Shown one piece after another: positions 26,764 to 35,602 of a DNA stretch of 64,000 bases. Made by a program: the position numbers and the translations under genes. Below the pieces are notes generated by a model. The model was given only the letters and a program-made list of their open reading frames with translations, had not been told where the DNA came from and did not search any database. Location: assembly GCF_016583825.1 (NCBI RefSeq), contig NZ_NRRV01000013.1:1-64000 (forward strand). Direction: 5' to 3'. Origin of the DNA: Thiohalocapsa halophila (lineage in GTDB: Bacteria > Pseudomonadota > Gammaproteobacteria > Chromatiales > Chromatiaceae). Every line of letters begins with the position of its first letter. The first letter of the stretch is position 1.

Positions 26764-26916
26764 ATGTCCCTGTCCCTGCCCGCCCTGCTCGCCACCCTAG
26801 CGGTCGCTACGGCGTTAGTCTGGGTGGGCAGCCGGGGACTCGAGGCCAGCTCGGCCCGCCTCGCCCGCCACTACGGACTGCCGCCCATGGTGCCGGGCGG
26901 CATGAACCCTGCTTAA
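26764..26916 (+). pseudogene. short N-terminal fragment resembling a sodium/calcium exchanger
   Basis: This is a 50-codon frame with one membrane helix (LPALLATLAVATALVWVGSRG) followed by LEASSARLARHYGLPPMVPG. That pattern (helix, then SARLARxxGLPPxVxG) is how CaCA-family cation exchangers begin. The frame ends at once with TAA and no continuation was found in other frames. It is best read as a truncated exchanger remnant. A genuine small membrane protein cannot be excluded. Confidence 0.4.
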
Positions 26917-26982
26917 CTGTGACATAGGAGCCCCGTCCCGGCCCGTCCGAGGCCACGCAGCGACCCCGATACAGGAGCCTCC

Positions 26983-27468
26983 ATGACCACACCGATCTAT
27001 ATCCGCGCCCGCAATCCGGACAACGGCGCACGCCTCGTCCGCGAGCTGCTCGAGCTCGGCACGGACGCCGAGCGGCTGCGCGTCGTCGGCCGGCGCATCC
27101 CGGCGGACCTGCCGGTGGCGGCGAAGCGCTGGTGGCCGCCGGCGTTGGCCGTGGCTGTGCCGGCAGTGATCGGTGCCTTGGCCCTGCCGACTCTGGGCGT
27201 ACTGCTGTTCAGCGCCATAGAGCCTTTTTCGCTGCTCCTGCTCGCCCTCGTCGGCGCCGCCCTCGGTGCCGGCTGGCAGCTGAGCCGCGGCCCCAGGGCG
27301 CAGGACCCGTTGGCCGCTCAGGCGGATGCGCTGCGCCGAGGCGAGCTGATCATCATCGCCGACCTCGACGATGCCGAGGTCAGGCGCGTGGAGGCGCAGG
27401 TCGCTGAGCGCCACCCCGAAGTGCTGCTGCTGGGCCCGGATCCCGCGGGCTCGCCGCCCTTTCCCTAG
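26983..27468 (+). CDS. two-helix inner-membrane protein
   Basis: The 161-residue protein has a soluble N-terminal part (IYIRARNPDNGARLVRELLE) resembling the ferredoxin-like start of DUF1269/YflT-type stress proteins. Two membrane helices follow (LAVAVPAVIGALALPTLGVLL and FSLLLLALVGAALGAGW), then a C-terminal soluble strand-helix unit (ELIIIADLDDAEVRRVEAQV). A GGAG site precedes the ATG. The domain order suggests a small regulatory or sensory membrane protein, but no function is known. Confidence 0.7.
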   Translation: MTTPIYIRARNPDNGARLVRELLELGTDAERLRVVGRRIPADLPVAAKRWWPPALAVAVPAVIGALALPTLGVLLFSAIEPFSLLLLALVGAALGAGWQLSRGPRAQDPLAAQADALRRGELIIIADLDDAEVRRVEAQVAERHPEVLLLGPDPAGSPPFP

Positions 27469-27731
27469 CGAGCGCACCGGCCCGGACGGGCCATTTCCCG
27501 CCGATTCGGGGCATTTGCCCCAGCCGCCCTGCCCCGGCGACGCCGCAGACGCCATTGTTGCTCTGGCACACCCCTTGCGCTCCGCGAGTACCGGGCAAGC
27601 ATCAGCCCGCTGCTCGCAGGAGGACGCATGCACCCACAGACGCAGCGCCAACCGGCCCACACGGCCACGGGATCAGCGCGCGGCCATTCGCAGGCCTGCC
27701 GCCGCTGGCATCGCCGGCAGTGGGGGCGCCC
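27469..27731. other. spacer before the GH15 gene
   Basis: GC-rich sequence with GCAGGAGGACGC near 27616 and a frame open into the GH15 gene from 27555. The upstream residues of that frame are not family-like. No RNA gene was recognised. Confidence 0.35.
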
Positions 27732-29603
27732 ATGAGCGCGCGCCCCATCGCCGACTACGCGCTGCTCTCGGATCGGCACGGCTCCGCCCTGGTGCATCGC
27801 GACGGCAGCGTGGATTGGCTTTGCCTGCCGCGCTTCGATTCACCGGCCCAGCTCGCGGGCCTGCTCGACGCCGATGCCGGGCACTTCCGCGTCGGTCCTC
27901 GGGACACGCAGGCCATCGCTCGGCGCTATCTACTCCAGTCGCTGGTGCTGGAGACCGATTTCCGCTGTCGCGACGGCAGCGTCACGCTGCGCGACGCCCT
28001 GGCCATGGGCACCGAGGATCAGGCCAACAGCCTGGGGCTCGGCGCTCCGCACCGGCTGCTGCGGGAGCTCGTCTGCACCGCCGGCCATGTCACCCTGGAT
28101 GTCCAGTATGAGCCGCGGCCCGAGTACGGCCTGATCCGCCCGCTGCTGGAGCCCGTTCAGGGCGGACTGCTGACCCGCGGCGGCGCGTCCATTCTGCGCT
28201 TGTCCGGCGGTCTGACGCGCGGCGACGGTGAGGCGGTGGACATGGAGTGGTGGCTCGGCGAGTGCAGCGCGGCCGCCCGCGTGCAGCTCACCGAGGGAGA
28301 GCGCCTGTGCCTGGGGCTCCAGCACAGCGCCACCGCCGACGGCGCGCCGCCGGCGCTGAGCGCGGCTGAGGTCAGCGACGGCCTCGCCGCGACACGCGCC
28401 GCCTGGCAGGCCTGGTCGGACGTCCATCAAGCCTACGACGGACCCTGGCAGTCGCTGGTACGCCACAGCGGCCGCGTGCTCCAGGGGCTCGGCTACCAGC
28501 CCACGGGGGCCATCGTCGCCGCACCCACCACCTCGCTGGCCACCTGTGTCGGCGGCAGCCGCAACTGGGACTATCGCTACAGCTGGGTGCGGGACGCGAG
28601 CCTGACGCTGGATGCCCTCTGGGTGGCCGCCTGCCCCATGGAGGCGCACCGTTTCTTCGACTTCCTCGGCGCCACCGCCATGCTCCAGGTGCGCGAGCAC
28701 GGCAACCTGCAGGTGGTGTTCGGCATCGAAGGCGAGCACGACCTGCACGAGCGCGAGCTGCCCCGCCTGCGCGGCTGGCGCGACAGCCGGCCGGTGCGCA
28801 TCGGCAACGGCGCCTGGTCCCAGAGTCAGCTCGACGGCTACGGCAATGTGCTCTTGGCCGCGCACCGCCTGCGCGAGCAGTTGGTGCAGCTGAGCCCGAC
28901 GGCGCGGCGCTTCCTGGCGGAGATCGCGGACGCCGCCGCCGAGCGCTGGCAGGTGGCGGACCACGGCATCTGGGAGATGCGCACCGCCCCGCGGCACTAT
29001 CTGCACTCCAAGCTCATGTGCTGGGCGGCGCTGGATCGGGCCGTGCGGCTGGCCCGTCTGCTGCTGCCGGACACGGACCCGGCACCACGCAAGGCGCACT
29101 GGCGCAAGGCCCGGGACGAGATCCGCGCCGCCATCCTAGAGCAGGGCTTCAGCGAGCCACTCGGCGCCTATGCCCAAGCCTTCGACAACGACGAGCCGGA
29201 TGCGGCGACGCTGCTCATACCCATCGTCGGCTTTCTCCCTGCCACCGACCCGCGGGTGCTGGCAACCCTGGACGTGGTGGAGGACGCGCTGGCGGACCAG
29301 CGGGGCTTCATCCGCCGCTACCGCTGCGACGACGGCCTCCCCGGCGGCGAGGGCTCGTTTCTGGTGTGTACCTTCTGGCTCGCCCAGGCCCGGGCCATGG
29401 CGGGCCAGATCGAGCAGGCCGAGCGGCTGTTCGAGCGCGCGGCGGGCTGCGCCAACGATGTCGGATTGCTCGCCGAGCAGGTGGCGCCGGACACCGGCGA
29501 GCTGCTCGGCAATTTCCCGCAGGCATTCAGTCACATCGGCCTCGTGAACGCGGCGCAGGCCATTCATCTCGCCCACGGTCAGCGTGACGGCGAAGAGCAA
29601 TAA
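27732..29603 (+). CDS. glycoside hydrolase family 15 (glucoamylase/trehalase-like)
   Basis: The 623-residue enzyme starts with the GH15 super-sandwich domain (ISDYxLLSD-type opening PIADYALLSDRHGSALV, then DGSVDWLCLPRFDS). The alpha/alpha-barrel catalytic domain follows from about 270, with NWDYRYSWVRDASLTLDAL, GEHDLHERELPRLRGW, IGNGAWSQSQLDGYG and ETLLPIV-like late motifs. Bacterial members hydrolyse trehalose or alpha-glucans. It has no signal peptide, so it is cytoplasmic and probably mobilises storage glucan or trehalose. Its stop is 4 bp before the RND pump ATG. Confidence 0.9.
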   Translation: MSARPIADYALLSDRHGSALVHRDGSVDWLCLPRFDSPAQLAGLLDADAGHFRVGPRDTQAIARRYLLQSLVLETDFRCRDGSVTLRDALAMGTEDQANSLGLGAPHRLLRELVCTAGHVTLDVQYEPRPEYGLIRPLLEPVQGGLLTRGGASILRLSGGLTRGDGEAVDMEWWLGECSAAARVQLTEGERLCLGLQHSATADGAPPALSAAEVSDGLAATRAAWQAWSDVHQAYDGPWQSLVRHSGRVLQGLGYQPTGAIVAAPTTSLATCVGGSRNWDYRYSWVRDASLTLDALWVAACPMEAHRFFDFLGATAMLQVREHGNLQVVFGIEGEHDLHERELPRLRGWRDSRPVRIGNGAWSQSQLDGYGNVLLAAHRLREQLVQLSPTARRFLAEIADAAAERWQVADHGIWEMRTAPRHYLHSKLMCWAALDRAVRLARLLLPDTDPAPRKAHWRKARDEIRAAILEQGFSEPLGAYAQAFDNDEPDAATLLIPIVGFLPATDPRVLATLDVVEDALADQRGFIRRYRCDDGLPGGEGSFLVCTFWLAQARAMAGQIEQAERLFERAAGCANDVGLLAEQVAPDTGELLGNFPQAFSHIGLVNAAQAIHLAHGQRDGEEQ

Positions 29604-29607
29604 CGCC

Positions 29608-32600
29608 ATGGCCGCGACCAACGCACAACCGCCCGACGCGCAAGAGGGCCAGCAGGGGCCTCCGCGGGGCGGCGGCAGCGGGCCGGGTAACGGCCTCGGC
29701 CCCGCCGGGCGCATCGCCCGCTGGTGCATCGACTCGCCGCTGACGCCGCTGCTGCTCATCGCGACCCTCGCCATCGGCATGCTCGGACTCTGGACCACGC
29801 CGCGGCAGGAGGACCCGGACATCTCCGTGCCCATGGTGGACGTGCGGGTGCAGTGGCCCGGCGGCGATGCCCAGCAGGTGGCGAGCCAGGCCATCGAGCC
29901 GCTGGCGCGCATCCTCGGCGAGCTGGCGGACGTCAAGCACCTCTACGCGCAGAGCCGGCGCGGCGGCGGACTGGTGACCGTGCGCTTTCGCGTCGGCGCC
30001 GACATGGCGAAGGCCGTGGTGCGGGTGCGCGACAAGATCCGCGCCCACACCCAGCTGATCCCGCCGGGGGTCACGGATTGGCGCGCCCGAGTCAAGGGCA
30101 TCGACGACGTGCCCGTGTTTGCCGCAACCCTCTGGTCAAGGCACCTCGACGACGCCGCCCTGCGCACCCTGGCCTTCGATCTGCTCCAGCGCCTGCAAGC
30201 CGTGCCGGAGACCGCCGCCGGCTACATCGTCGGCGGCCGGCCGCGGCAGATCACCATCGAGCCGCAGCCCGAGCAGCTGGAGGGCTTCGACATCACCCTC
30301 ACCCAGCTCGCCGAGACCGTCCGCGGCGCCAACGCGGAGCAGCCGAGCGGCGCCGTGGAGCGCGCCGGCGAGCGCCTGACGGTGAGCGCCGGCGCCAAGC
30401 TCGACAGCGCCGAGGACGTGCGCCGGCTGGTGGTGGGCCACCGCGGCGGCACACCCGTCTATGTCGCCGATGTCGCCCGGGTCACGGACGGGCCGGCAGA
30501 GCCCGAGCAGGCGCTGCTCCATTACCCGGGCGCCGCAGCGGGCGAGGACCGCACCGCGGAGGCGCCGGCGCCCGCGGTGACGCTGGCCATCGCCAAGGCC
30601 CCGGGGGCCAACGGCGTCACCGTGACCCGGGCGCTGCGCGAGCGCCTGGCGACGCTGCAAGACCAGGTCATCCCGGCCTCGGTGCAGGTGGAGATCACCC
30701 GCGACTACGGCGAGAGCGCCAATGCCAAGGTCAACGAGCTGCTGAGCTCGCTCCTGGGGGCCACCGCGGCGGTATCGGTGCTGACCCTGTTGGCGGTGGG
30801 GCTGCGCCCGGCGCTGGTGGTGCTGGCCGTGATCCCGGTGGTCATCCTGCTCACGGTCTGGGCCGCCGGCATGCTCGGCTTCACCATCAACCGCGTCAGC
30901 CTGTTCGCGCTCATCTTCTCCATCGGCATCCTGGTGGACGACGCCACCGTGGTGGCCGAGAACATCTTCCGCCGCTGGCTCGCCGCCGGCGAGACCTCCG
31001 CCGCCACCGCGGTGGACGCCGTGCGCGAGGTGGGCAACCCCACCATCCTGGCGACGCTGACGGTGCTGGCGGCGCTGCTGCCCATGGGCTTCGTCACCGG
31101 CATGATGGGCCCCTACATGCGCCCCATCTCGGTGCTGGGCTCCGTGGCCATGGGGTTTTCGCTGCTGGCGGCCTTCGTCTTCACGCCCTGGCTCGCCTAT
31201 CGGCTGCGCCCGCGGGTGCGATCCCTGGAGCGCGCCGCCCGCCGCGAGCGCCGAGTCCAGCATCTGCTGGCCCGCGCCTACCGCCCGCTGCTGCTGCCGC
31301 TGCTGGAGCGCCGGGCGGTGGCCTGGGGCTTCCTCGCCGGCATTGTCGCGGCCTTCCTGGCGGCCCTGTCGCTGCTGCCGCTGCAGGCGGTGAGCGTCAA
31401 GATGCTGCCCTATGACAACAAGCGCGAGATCGACGTCATCATCGACCTGCCGGAGGGCACCGCGCTGGCCGAGACCGCCAACGCCGCCCACGGCATGGCC
31501 GAGGCCGTGCGCGCGCTGCCGGAGGTGCGCTCGGTGCAGGCGCACATCGGCACCGCGGCACCCGTGGACTTCAACGGCCTGGTGCGCCACTACGACCTGC
31601 GCGACGCCCCCTGGCAGGCAGACCTGCAAATCCGCCTGCTGGACAAGGACCGGCGCGAGCGCAGCAGCCATGCCCTGGCCGCGGCCATCCGCGAGCATCT
31701 GCGCCCGCTGGCACAAGACGCCGGCGCCCACATGGCCGTGGTGGAGATGCCGCCCGGCCCGCCGGTGCGCCAAACCCTGGTGGCGGTGGTCTACGGCCCG
31801 GACAGCGCGGCGCGCCGGGCGCTGACGGAGCAGCTCACCGGCTTTTTCGAGGAGGCGAAAGGCGTGGTGGACGTGGACAACAGCCTCCGCGCGCCCCACG
31901 AGCGCTGGCACTTCCGTGTGGACACCGAGCAGGCGAGCCGTTACGGCGTGCCGGTGTCGCGCGTCACGCAAACCCTCGCCATGGCCATGGGCGGCCACCG
32001 GCTCGGCGCCGTCGAGCAGGGCACGGATCAGGAGCCGGTGCACCTGGTGCTGCAGCTGCCGCTGGGGGAGCGCTCGCAGATCGCGCGCCTGGGCAACCTG
32101 CCGGTGGCCGCCGGCGACGGCAGCGTCCCGCTGGCGGCGCTCGGCGATTTCCAGCGCGAGCGCCAGCCCGAGGTCATCCGGCACAAGGACCTGCGGGCGG
32201 TGGAATACGTCACCGCCGGCATGACCGGGCGCCTCGGGGCGCCCATCTACGGCATGCTGCAAGTCGAGGGCATGCTCGACGCCGCCGAGCTGCCCGGCGG
32301 CACCCTCACCGCCCCGCCCGACCCCGCCGCCGGCAGCGGCTTCGAGTGGGCCGGCGAATGGACGGTCACCTACGAGACCTTCCGCGACCTGGGCCTCGCC
32401 TTCATCGCCGCGCTGGCGCTCATCTACGTCCTGCTGGTCGCGGAGTTCCGCAACTTCGTGCACCCGGCGGTGATTATGGCGCCCATCCCGCTCACCCTCA
32501 TCGGCATCCTGCCCGGGCACTGGCTGCTGGGGGCGGAGTTTACGGCCACGTCCATGATCGGCTTCATCGCGCTGGCCGGCATCGAGGTGCGCAACTCCAT

Positions 32601-32898
32601 CCTGCTGGTGGACTTCGCCCAGCAGGCGGTGCTGCGTGGTGCGAATGTGAAGGACGCCCTGGTGGAGGCCGGACAGACCCGCCTGCGCCCGGTGTGGGTG
32701 ACGGACCTGACCATGATGGCGGGCGCCGTCGCCATCCTGTTCGACCCCGTCTTCCAGGGCATGGCCGTGTCGCTGCTGTTCGGGCCCATCATCGCCGTGC
32801 CGCTGACGCTGCTGGTGGTGCCGCTCGGCTGTCTCAGCACCGCCGGCGCCTTTGCCCGCCCCGAAGGCCGCAGCGCGCCGGCGGCAGGCTCGGCATGA
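29608..32898 (+). CDS. RND-family efflux transporter permease
   Basis: The 1,096-residue AcrB/MMPL-like inner membrane pump has twelve membrane helices, with the first preceded by a Gly-rich N-terminal tail. Family motifs include GGDAQQVASQAIEPL in the porter domain, NRVSLFALIFSIGILVDDA in TM4 (proton-relay Asp pair), and GIEVRNSILLVDFAQQ in the second half. The divergent HAE-like class is likely; substrates are unknown. No membrane-fusion protein or outer-membrane channel gene lies beside it. An alternative GTG start at 29584 overlaps the GH15 gene; the ATG with GAAGAG upstream is preferred. Confidence 0.92.
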   Translation: MAATNAQPPDAQEGQQGPPRGGGSGPGNGLGPAGRIARWCIDSPLTPLLLIATLAIGMLGLWTTPRQEDPDISVPMVDVRVQWPGGDAQQVASQAIEPLARILGELADVKHLYAQSRRGGGLVTVRFRVGADMAKAVVRVRDKIRAHTQLIPPGVTDWRARVKGIDDVPVFAATLWSRHLDDAALRTLAFDLLQRLQAVPETAAGYIVGGRPRQITIEPQPEQLEGFDITLTQLAETVRGANAEQPSGAVERAGERLTVSAGAKLDSAEDVRRLVVGHRGGTPVYVADVARVTDGPAEPEQALLHYPGAAAGEDRTAEAPAPAVTLAIAKAPGANGVTVTRALRERLATLQDQVIPASVQVEITRDYGESANAKVNELLSSLLGATAAVSVLTLLAVGLRPALVVLAVIPVVILLTVWAAGMLGFTINRVSLFALIFSIGILVDDATVVAENIFRRWLAAGETSAATAVDAVREVGNPTILATLTVLAALLPMGFVTGMMGPYMRPISVLGSVAMGFSLLAAFVFTPWLAYRLRPRVRSLERAARRERRVQHLLARAYRPLLLPLLERRAVAWGFLAGIVAAFLAALSLLPLQAVSVKMLPYDNKREIDVIIDLPEGTALAETANAAHGMAEAVRALPEVRSVQAHIGTAAPVDFNGLVRHYDLRDAPWQADLQIRLLDKDRRERSSHALAAAIREHLRPLAQDAGAHMAVVEMPPGPPVRQTLVAVVYGPDSAARRALTEQLTGFFEEAKGVVDVDNSLRAPHERWHFRVDTEQASRYGVPVSRVTQTLAMAMGGHRLGAVEQGTDQEPVHLVLQLPLGERSQIARLGNLPVAAGDGSVPLAALGDFQRERQPEVIRHKDLRAVEYVTAGMTGRLGAPIYGMLQVEGMLDAAELPGGTLTAPPDPAAGSGFEWAGEWTVTYETFRDLGLAFIAALALIYVLLVAEFRNFVHPAVIMAPIPLTLIGILPGHWLLGAEFTATSMIGFIALAGIEVRNSILLVDFAQQAVLRGANVKDALVEAGQTRLRPVWVTDLTMMAGAVAILFDPVFQGMAVSLLFGPIIAVPLTLLVVPLGCLSTAGAFARPEGRSAPAAGSA

Positions 32899-33055
32899 CA
32901 CCCGGGCGCTGGGGGATTTGCCCCGGGACGGCTCATCTGCGCGGCATGCGGGCCGGAAACCGCGCAATCCGGCGTCGTGACGTCCGCCATTTCCCAGGTA
33001 GGGCTGGCTGGTGCTACCGTTCCGGCCCCAGCGTCTGCTCTCCACAGGTCATGCC

Positions 33056-34174
33056 ATGAATCCAGCGACGTCCTTCCGCCCGGCTTCAGCCCTAGCCCAC
33101 CTGAGACCGCCGCCGGGGTATCGGCTCGCGGCGGGGTTGCTGGCGGGGTTGCTGCTGTTGCCGGTCGCGGCGGCTGCCGTGGACCCGGACTTCGACGACG
33201 CCGCCATCATGCAGATCCAGTACCCGGACTGGTTCAAGGCGAGCTTCCTGGACCTGCCGGACGACGCCGCCATGGCCGCGGAGGCCGGCAAGCAGGGGCT
33301 GTTTCTGTTCTTCAGCACCGAGGGCTGCTCCTATTGCCACCTGTTCATCGAAAAGAGTCTGGGCGACCCGGCCATCGCCGAGCGCCTGCGCGAGCACTTC
33401 GACGCCATCGGCCTGGAGATCTTCTCCGACGCGGAGCTGACGGACTTTAGCGGCGAAACGACCCGGGTGAAGCAGTTCGCGCTGGACGCAGGGGTAGAGT
33501 TCGCGCCCACCTTCCTGTTCTACGACACCGACGGCGAGGCGCTGGTGAAGCTCACCGGCTACTACGGCCCGGAGCGCTTCGCCAAGGTCCTGGACTACCT
33601 GGTGGAGGGGCATCACCGGCGCATCGGGCTGCGGGAGTACTTGGCGCAGACCGACGCCGCTGCCGATGCCGCCGCCGGCTGGACGCTGCCGAGCGACCCG
33701 CTGTTCGAGCCCCCGCCCCACGCGCTGGCCCGCAACGAGGCCATGCCGGCGGAGCGCCCACTGCTGGTGCTCTTCGAGGGCGCCGACTGCGAGCGCTGCC
33801 CGCGCTTCCATAACGAAGTCCTCGGCGACGACAGCATCCGGGACAAGCTGGCGGGCTTCGACGTGGTACGCCTGGATGCCGGCGATGCCGAGACCCCGGT
33901 GCTGACGCCCGCCGGCGCGCGCACCAACCCGCAGGACTGGTACGCCGAGCTCGGCTTCACCCAGCTGCCGGCCCTGGCCTTCTTCGCCGAAGACGGCCGC
34001 CGCGTCTTGGCAACGGACGCCGTGGTGCTGAACAGCCGCATGCACAACAGCATCGGCTTCGTCACCGACCGGGTCTACGAGCAGGGCTGGAACTACCAGC
34101 GCTACGCCCGCAGCCAGGCCATGAAGCGCGTGCAGGCCGAGGACGGCGCGGCGTCCGCCGAGTCCTCCGACTAG
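33056..34174 (+). CDS. periplasmic protein with two thioredoxin-like domains
   Basis: The 372-residue protein has a signal/anchor helix (LAAGLLAGLLLLPVAAAAV) and two thioredoxin folds. Domain 1 has the redox pair Cys91-Ser-Tyr-Cys94 (STEGCSYCHLF) with cis-Pro in EFAPTFLFY. Domain 2 has Cys245-Glu-Arg-Cys248 (EGADCERCPRF) with cis-Pro in TQLPALAFF. SoxW and related thioredoxin-fold proteins of sulfur oxidisers are the closest functional idea. It likely keeps periplasmic thiols or heme-protein cysteines reduced. The two different CXXC pairs suggest a relay between domains. Confidence 0.85.
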   Translation: MNPATSFRPASALAHLRPPPGYRLAAGLLAGLLLLPVAAAAVDPDFDDAAIMQIQYPDWFKASFLDLPDDAAMAAEAGKQGLFLFFSTEGCSYCHLFIEKSLGDPAIAERLREHFDAIGLEIFSDAELTDFSGETTRVKQFALDAGVEFAPTFLFYDTDGEALVKLTGYYGPERFAKVLDYLVEGHHRRIGLREYLAQTDAAADAAAGWTLPSDPLFEPPPHALARNEAMPAERPLLVLFEGADCERCPRFHNEVLGDDSIRDKLAGFDVVRLDAGDAETPVLTPAGARTNPQDWYAELGFTQLPALAFFAEDGRRVLATDAVVLNSRMHNSIGFVTDRVYEQGWNYQRYARSQAMKRVQAEDGAASAESSD

Positions 34175-34180
34175 TGCGAT

Positions 34181-34210
34181 GTCGGGCTTCGTCCCTCAGT
34201 CCGACCTCGT
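34181..34210. repeat. palindromic repeat copy (GTCGGGCTTCG family)
   Basis: This is an inverted-orientation relative of the palindrome at 10272-10304, located just after the thioredoxin-like gene. The arms GTCGGGCTTCG and CCGACCTCG-type bases can pair. Confidence 0.5.
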
Positions 34211-34356
34211 ATGTTCTGTGTGAAGGGATCGCCAAGGACGTGTCATAAACGGAGTTGATGAGAAGTCCTGGGGGAACGAGCCCATGCCGTCCACCGCTTG
34301 GCGGCGGCCCGCGGATGAGGTGCTGGTCCTGGCGCTGGCGCTGCGCGCGCCAGGCA

Positions 34357-34832
34357 TCGCGGCGAGACGCCGCTCCCACGACGGGCATCGCCGTGGGAGC
34401 GGCAGCCTTGCCGCGACGACTTCCAGCGCCCAGGCAGCCCTCATCGCGGCGGGACGCCGCTCCCACAGCCACCGCGCGCCGTGGGAGCGGCATCCTTGCC
34501 GCGACGACTTCCAGCGCCCAGGCCGCCCCCATCGCGGCGGGACGCGGCTCCCACAGCCACCGCGCGCCGTGGGAGCGGCATCTTTGCCGCGACGACTTCC
34601 AGCGCCCAGGCCGCCCTCATCGCGGCGGGACGCGGCTCCCACAGCCACCGCGCGCCGTGGGAGCGGCATCTTTGCCGCGACGACTTCCAGCGCCCAGGCC
34701 GCCCTCATCGCGGCGAGACGCCGCTCCCACAGCCACCGTGCGCCGTGGGAGCGGCATCCTTGCCGCGACGACTTCCAGCGCGCAGGCAGCCCTCATCGCG
34801 GCGGGACGCCGCTCCCACAGCCACCGCGCCCC
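34357..34832. repeat. tandem array of five 88-bp REP/BIME units
   Basis: Units start at 34393, 34481, 34569, 34657 and 34745, each exactly 88 bp apart, with a partial unit before the first. Every unit holds GTGGGAGCGGCATCNTTGCC at the left and an inverted GCTCCCAC at the right, around a constant ACTTCCAGCGCCCAGGC core. The array occupies the gap between two convergent genes (the thioredoxin-like gene and V-ATPase D). Frames crossing it are repeat artefacts. Bases differ slightly among units (for example CATCC or CATCT, and GACGCC or GACGCG), so copies have diverged a little. Confidence 0.92.
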
Positions 34833-34874
34833 GCAGCCCGGTTGCGTGAAACAGACCCCGGCAAGCCGAACGGC

Positions 34875-35579
34875 TCAGCCGGCCCCGCGGCGCACCCGCA
34901 CCGCCTCTTCGCGCTCCTGCTCCTCCAGGGCGTTGTCGATGACGCCCAAGCGCTCATCGATCTCCGGCAGCAGCACATCCTCCAGCGCGCGGGCGCGACG
35001 CGAGGTGCGCAGGTATTCCACCCGCAGCCGCTCCAGGTTGCCGGTGAGCACCGCAAGCCGCGCCGCGAGGGGCATCAGGTCCGCGAAGGCCGCCCGGCAC
35101 GCTTCCGCCTCCGGGCTGCGAATCGCAACGGCTCCAGCCCGATCTCCCCTCTCGACATCGGCATCGGGATCGCGATCGGAGTCGCTAGCGAGCTCGCCAC
35201 TCCCACCACCCGATCCAACCGCCCGCGCCGAGGCCCCATCGCCATCCCCGACACCGGCCGCCACCGGCGCTTCGATCCGCACCCCCAGCACGGACCGGCT
35301 ATTGGTGGCGAGCCCGCAGTCCGCGGCAGCGGGCGGATACACCCCGAGCTCGTCCAGCCCATGGCGCCCGACGGCGGCCCGCAGCGCCTCCCGGGCGCCC
35401 GTCTCGGCCTCGCGCCAGCGCGCCATGGTGGCGTCGTAGTCACGCAGATTGCTCAGGATCTCGCCGGCGAGGATCAGCCGCTTCTCGTCCAGGAAGCGGT
35501 AGCCCTCCTGCATGCCGGCGCGCTCCGCCTTGAGCTCCAGATAGGCGCTCTGGGTGGGGACCAGCTCGCGGTCGGTCAT
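34875..35579 (-). CDS. ntpD: V/A-type ATPase subunit D (system 1)
   Basis: The 234-residue protein forms the rotor stalk. It has the D-subunit N-terminal coiled coil (TQSAYLELKAERAGMQEGYRFLDEKRLIL) and C-terminal coiled coil (LERLRVEYLRTSRRARALEDVLLPEI). Between them is an unusual low-complexity insertion (about residues 109-147) of Gly, Ser, Asp and Ala, not typical of the family. It lies 24 bp downstream of the B gene and is followed by the REP array. With B it is separated from the other system 1 genes by about 12.8 kb. Confidence 0.92.
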   Translation of the reverse strand: MTDRELVPTQSAYLELKAERAGMQEGYRFLDEKRLILAGEILSNLRDYDATMARWREAETGAREALRAAVGRHGLDELGVYPPAAADCGLATNSRSVLGVRIEAPVAAGVGDGDGASARAVGSGGGSGELASDSDRDPDADVERGDRAGAVAIRSPEAEACRAAFADLMPLAARLAVLTGNLERLRVEYLRTSRRARALEDVLLPEIDERLGVIDNALEEQEREEAVRVRRGAG

Positions 35580-35602
35580 GGCCCGGCTCCTGTGCCTTCG
35601 CC

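Noticed and set aside
27555..27731. Upstream extension of the GH15 gene
   Set aside because: Residues are Arg/Pro/His-rich and not GH15-like; the ATG at 27732 starts the typical N-terminus.
30136..33045. 969-codon minus-strand open frame
   Set aside because: It is antisense to the RND pump and shows repetitive His/Gln/Arg/Gly composition without any domain.
34357..34832. Possible CRISPR array
   Set aside because: The 88-bp units are tandem with no unique spacers, and no cas genes are present. They are REP elements.
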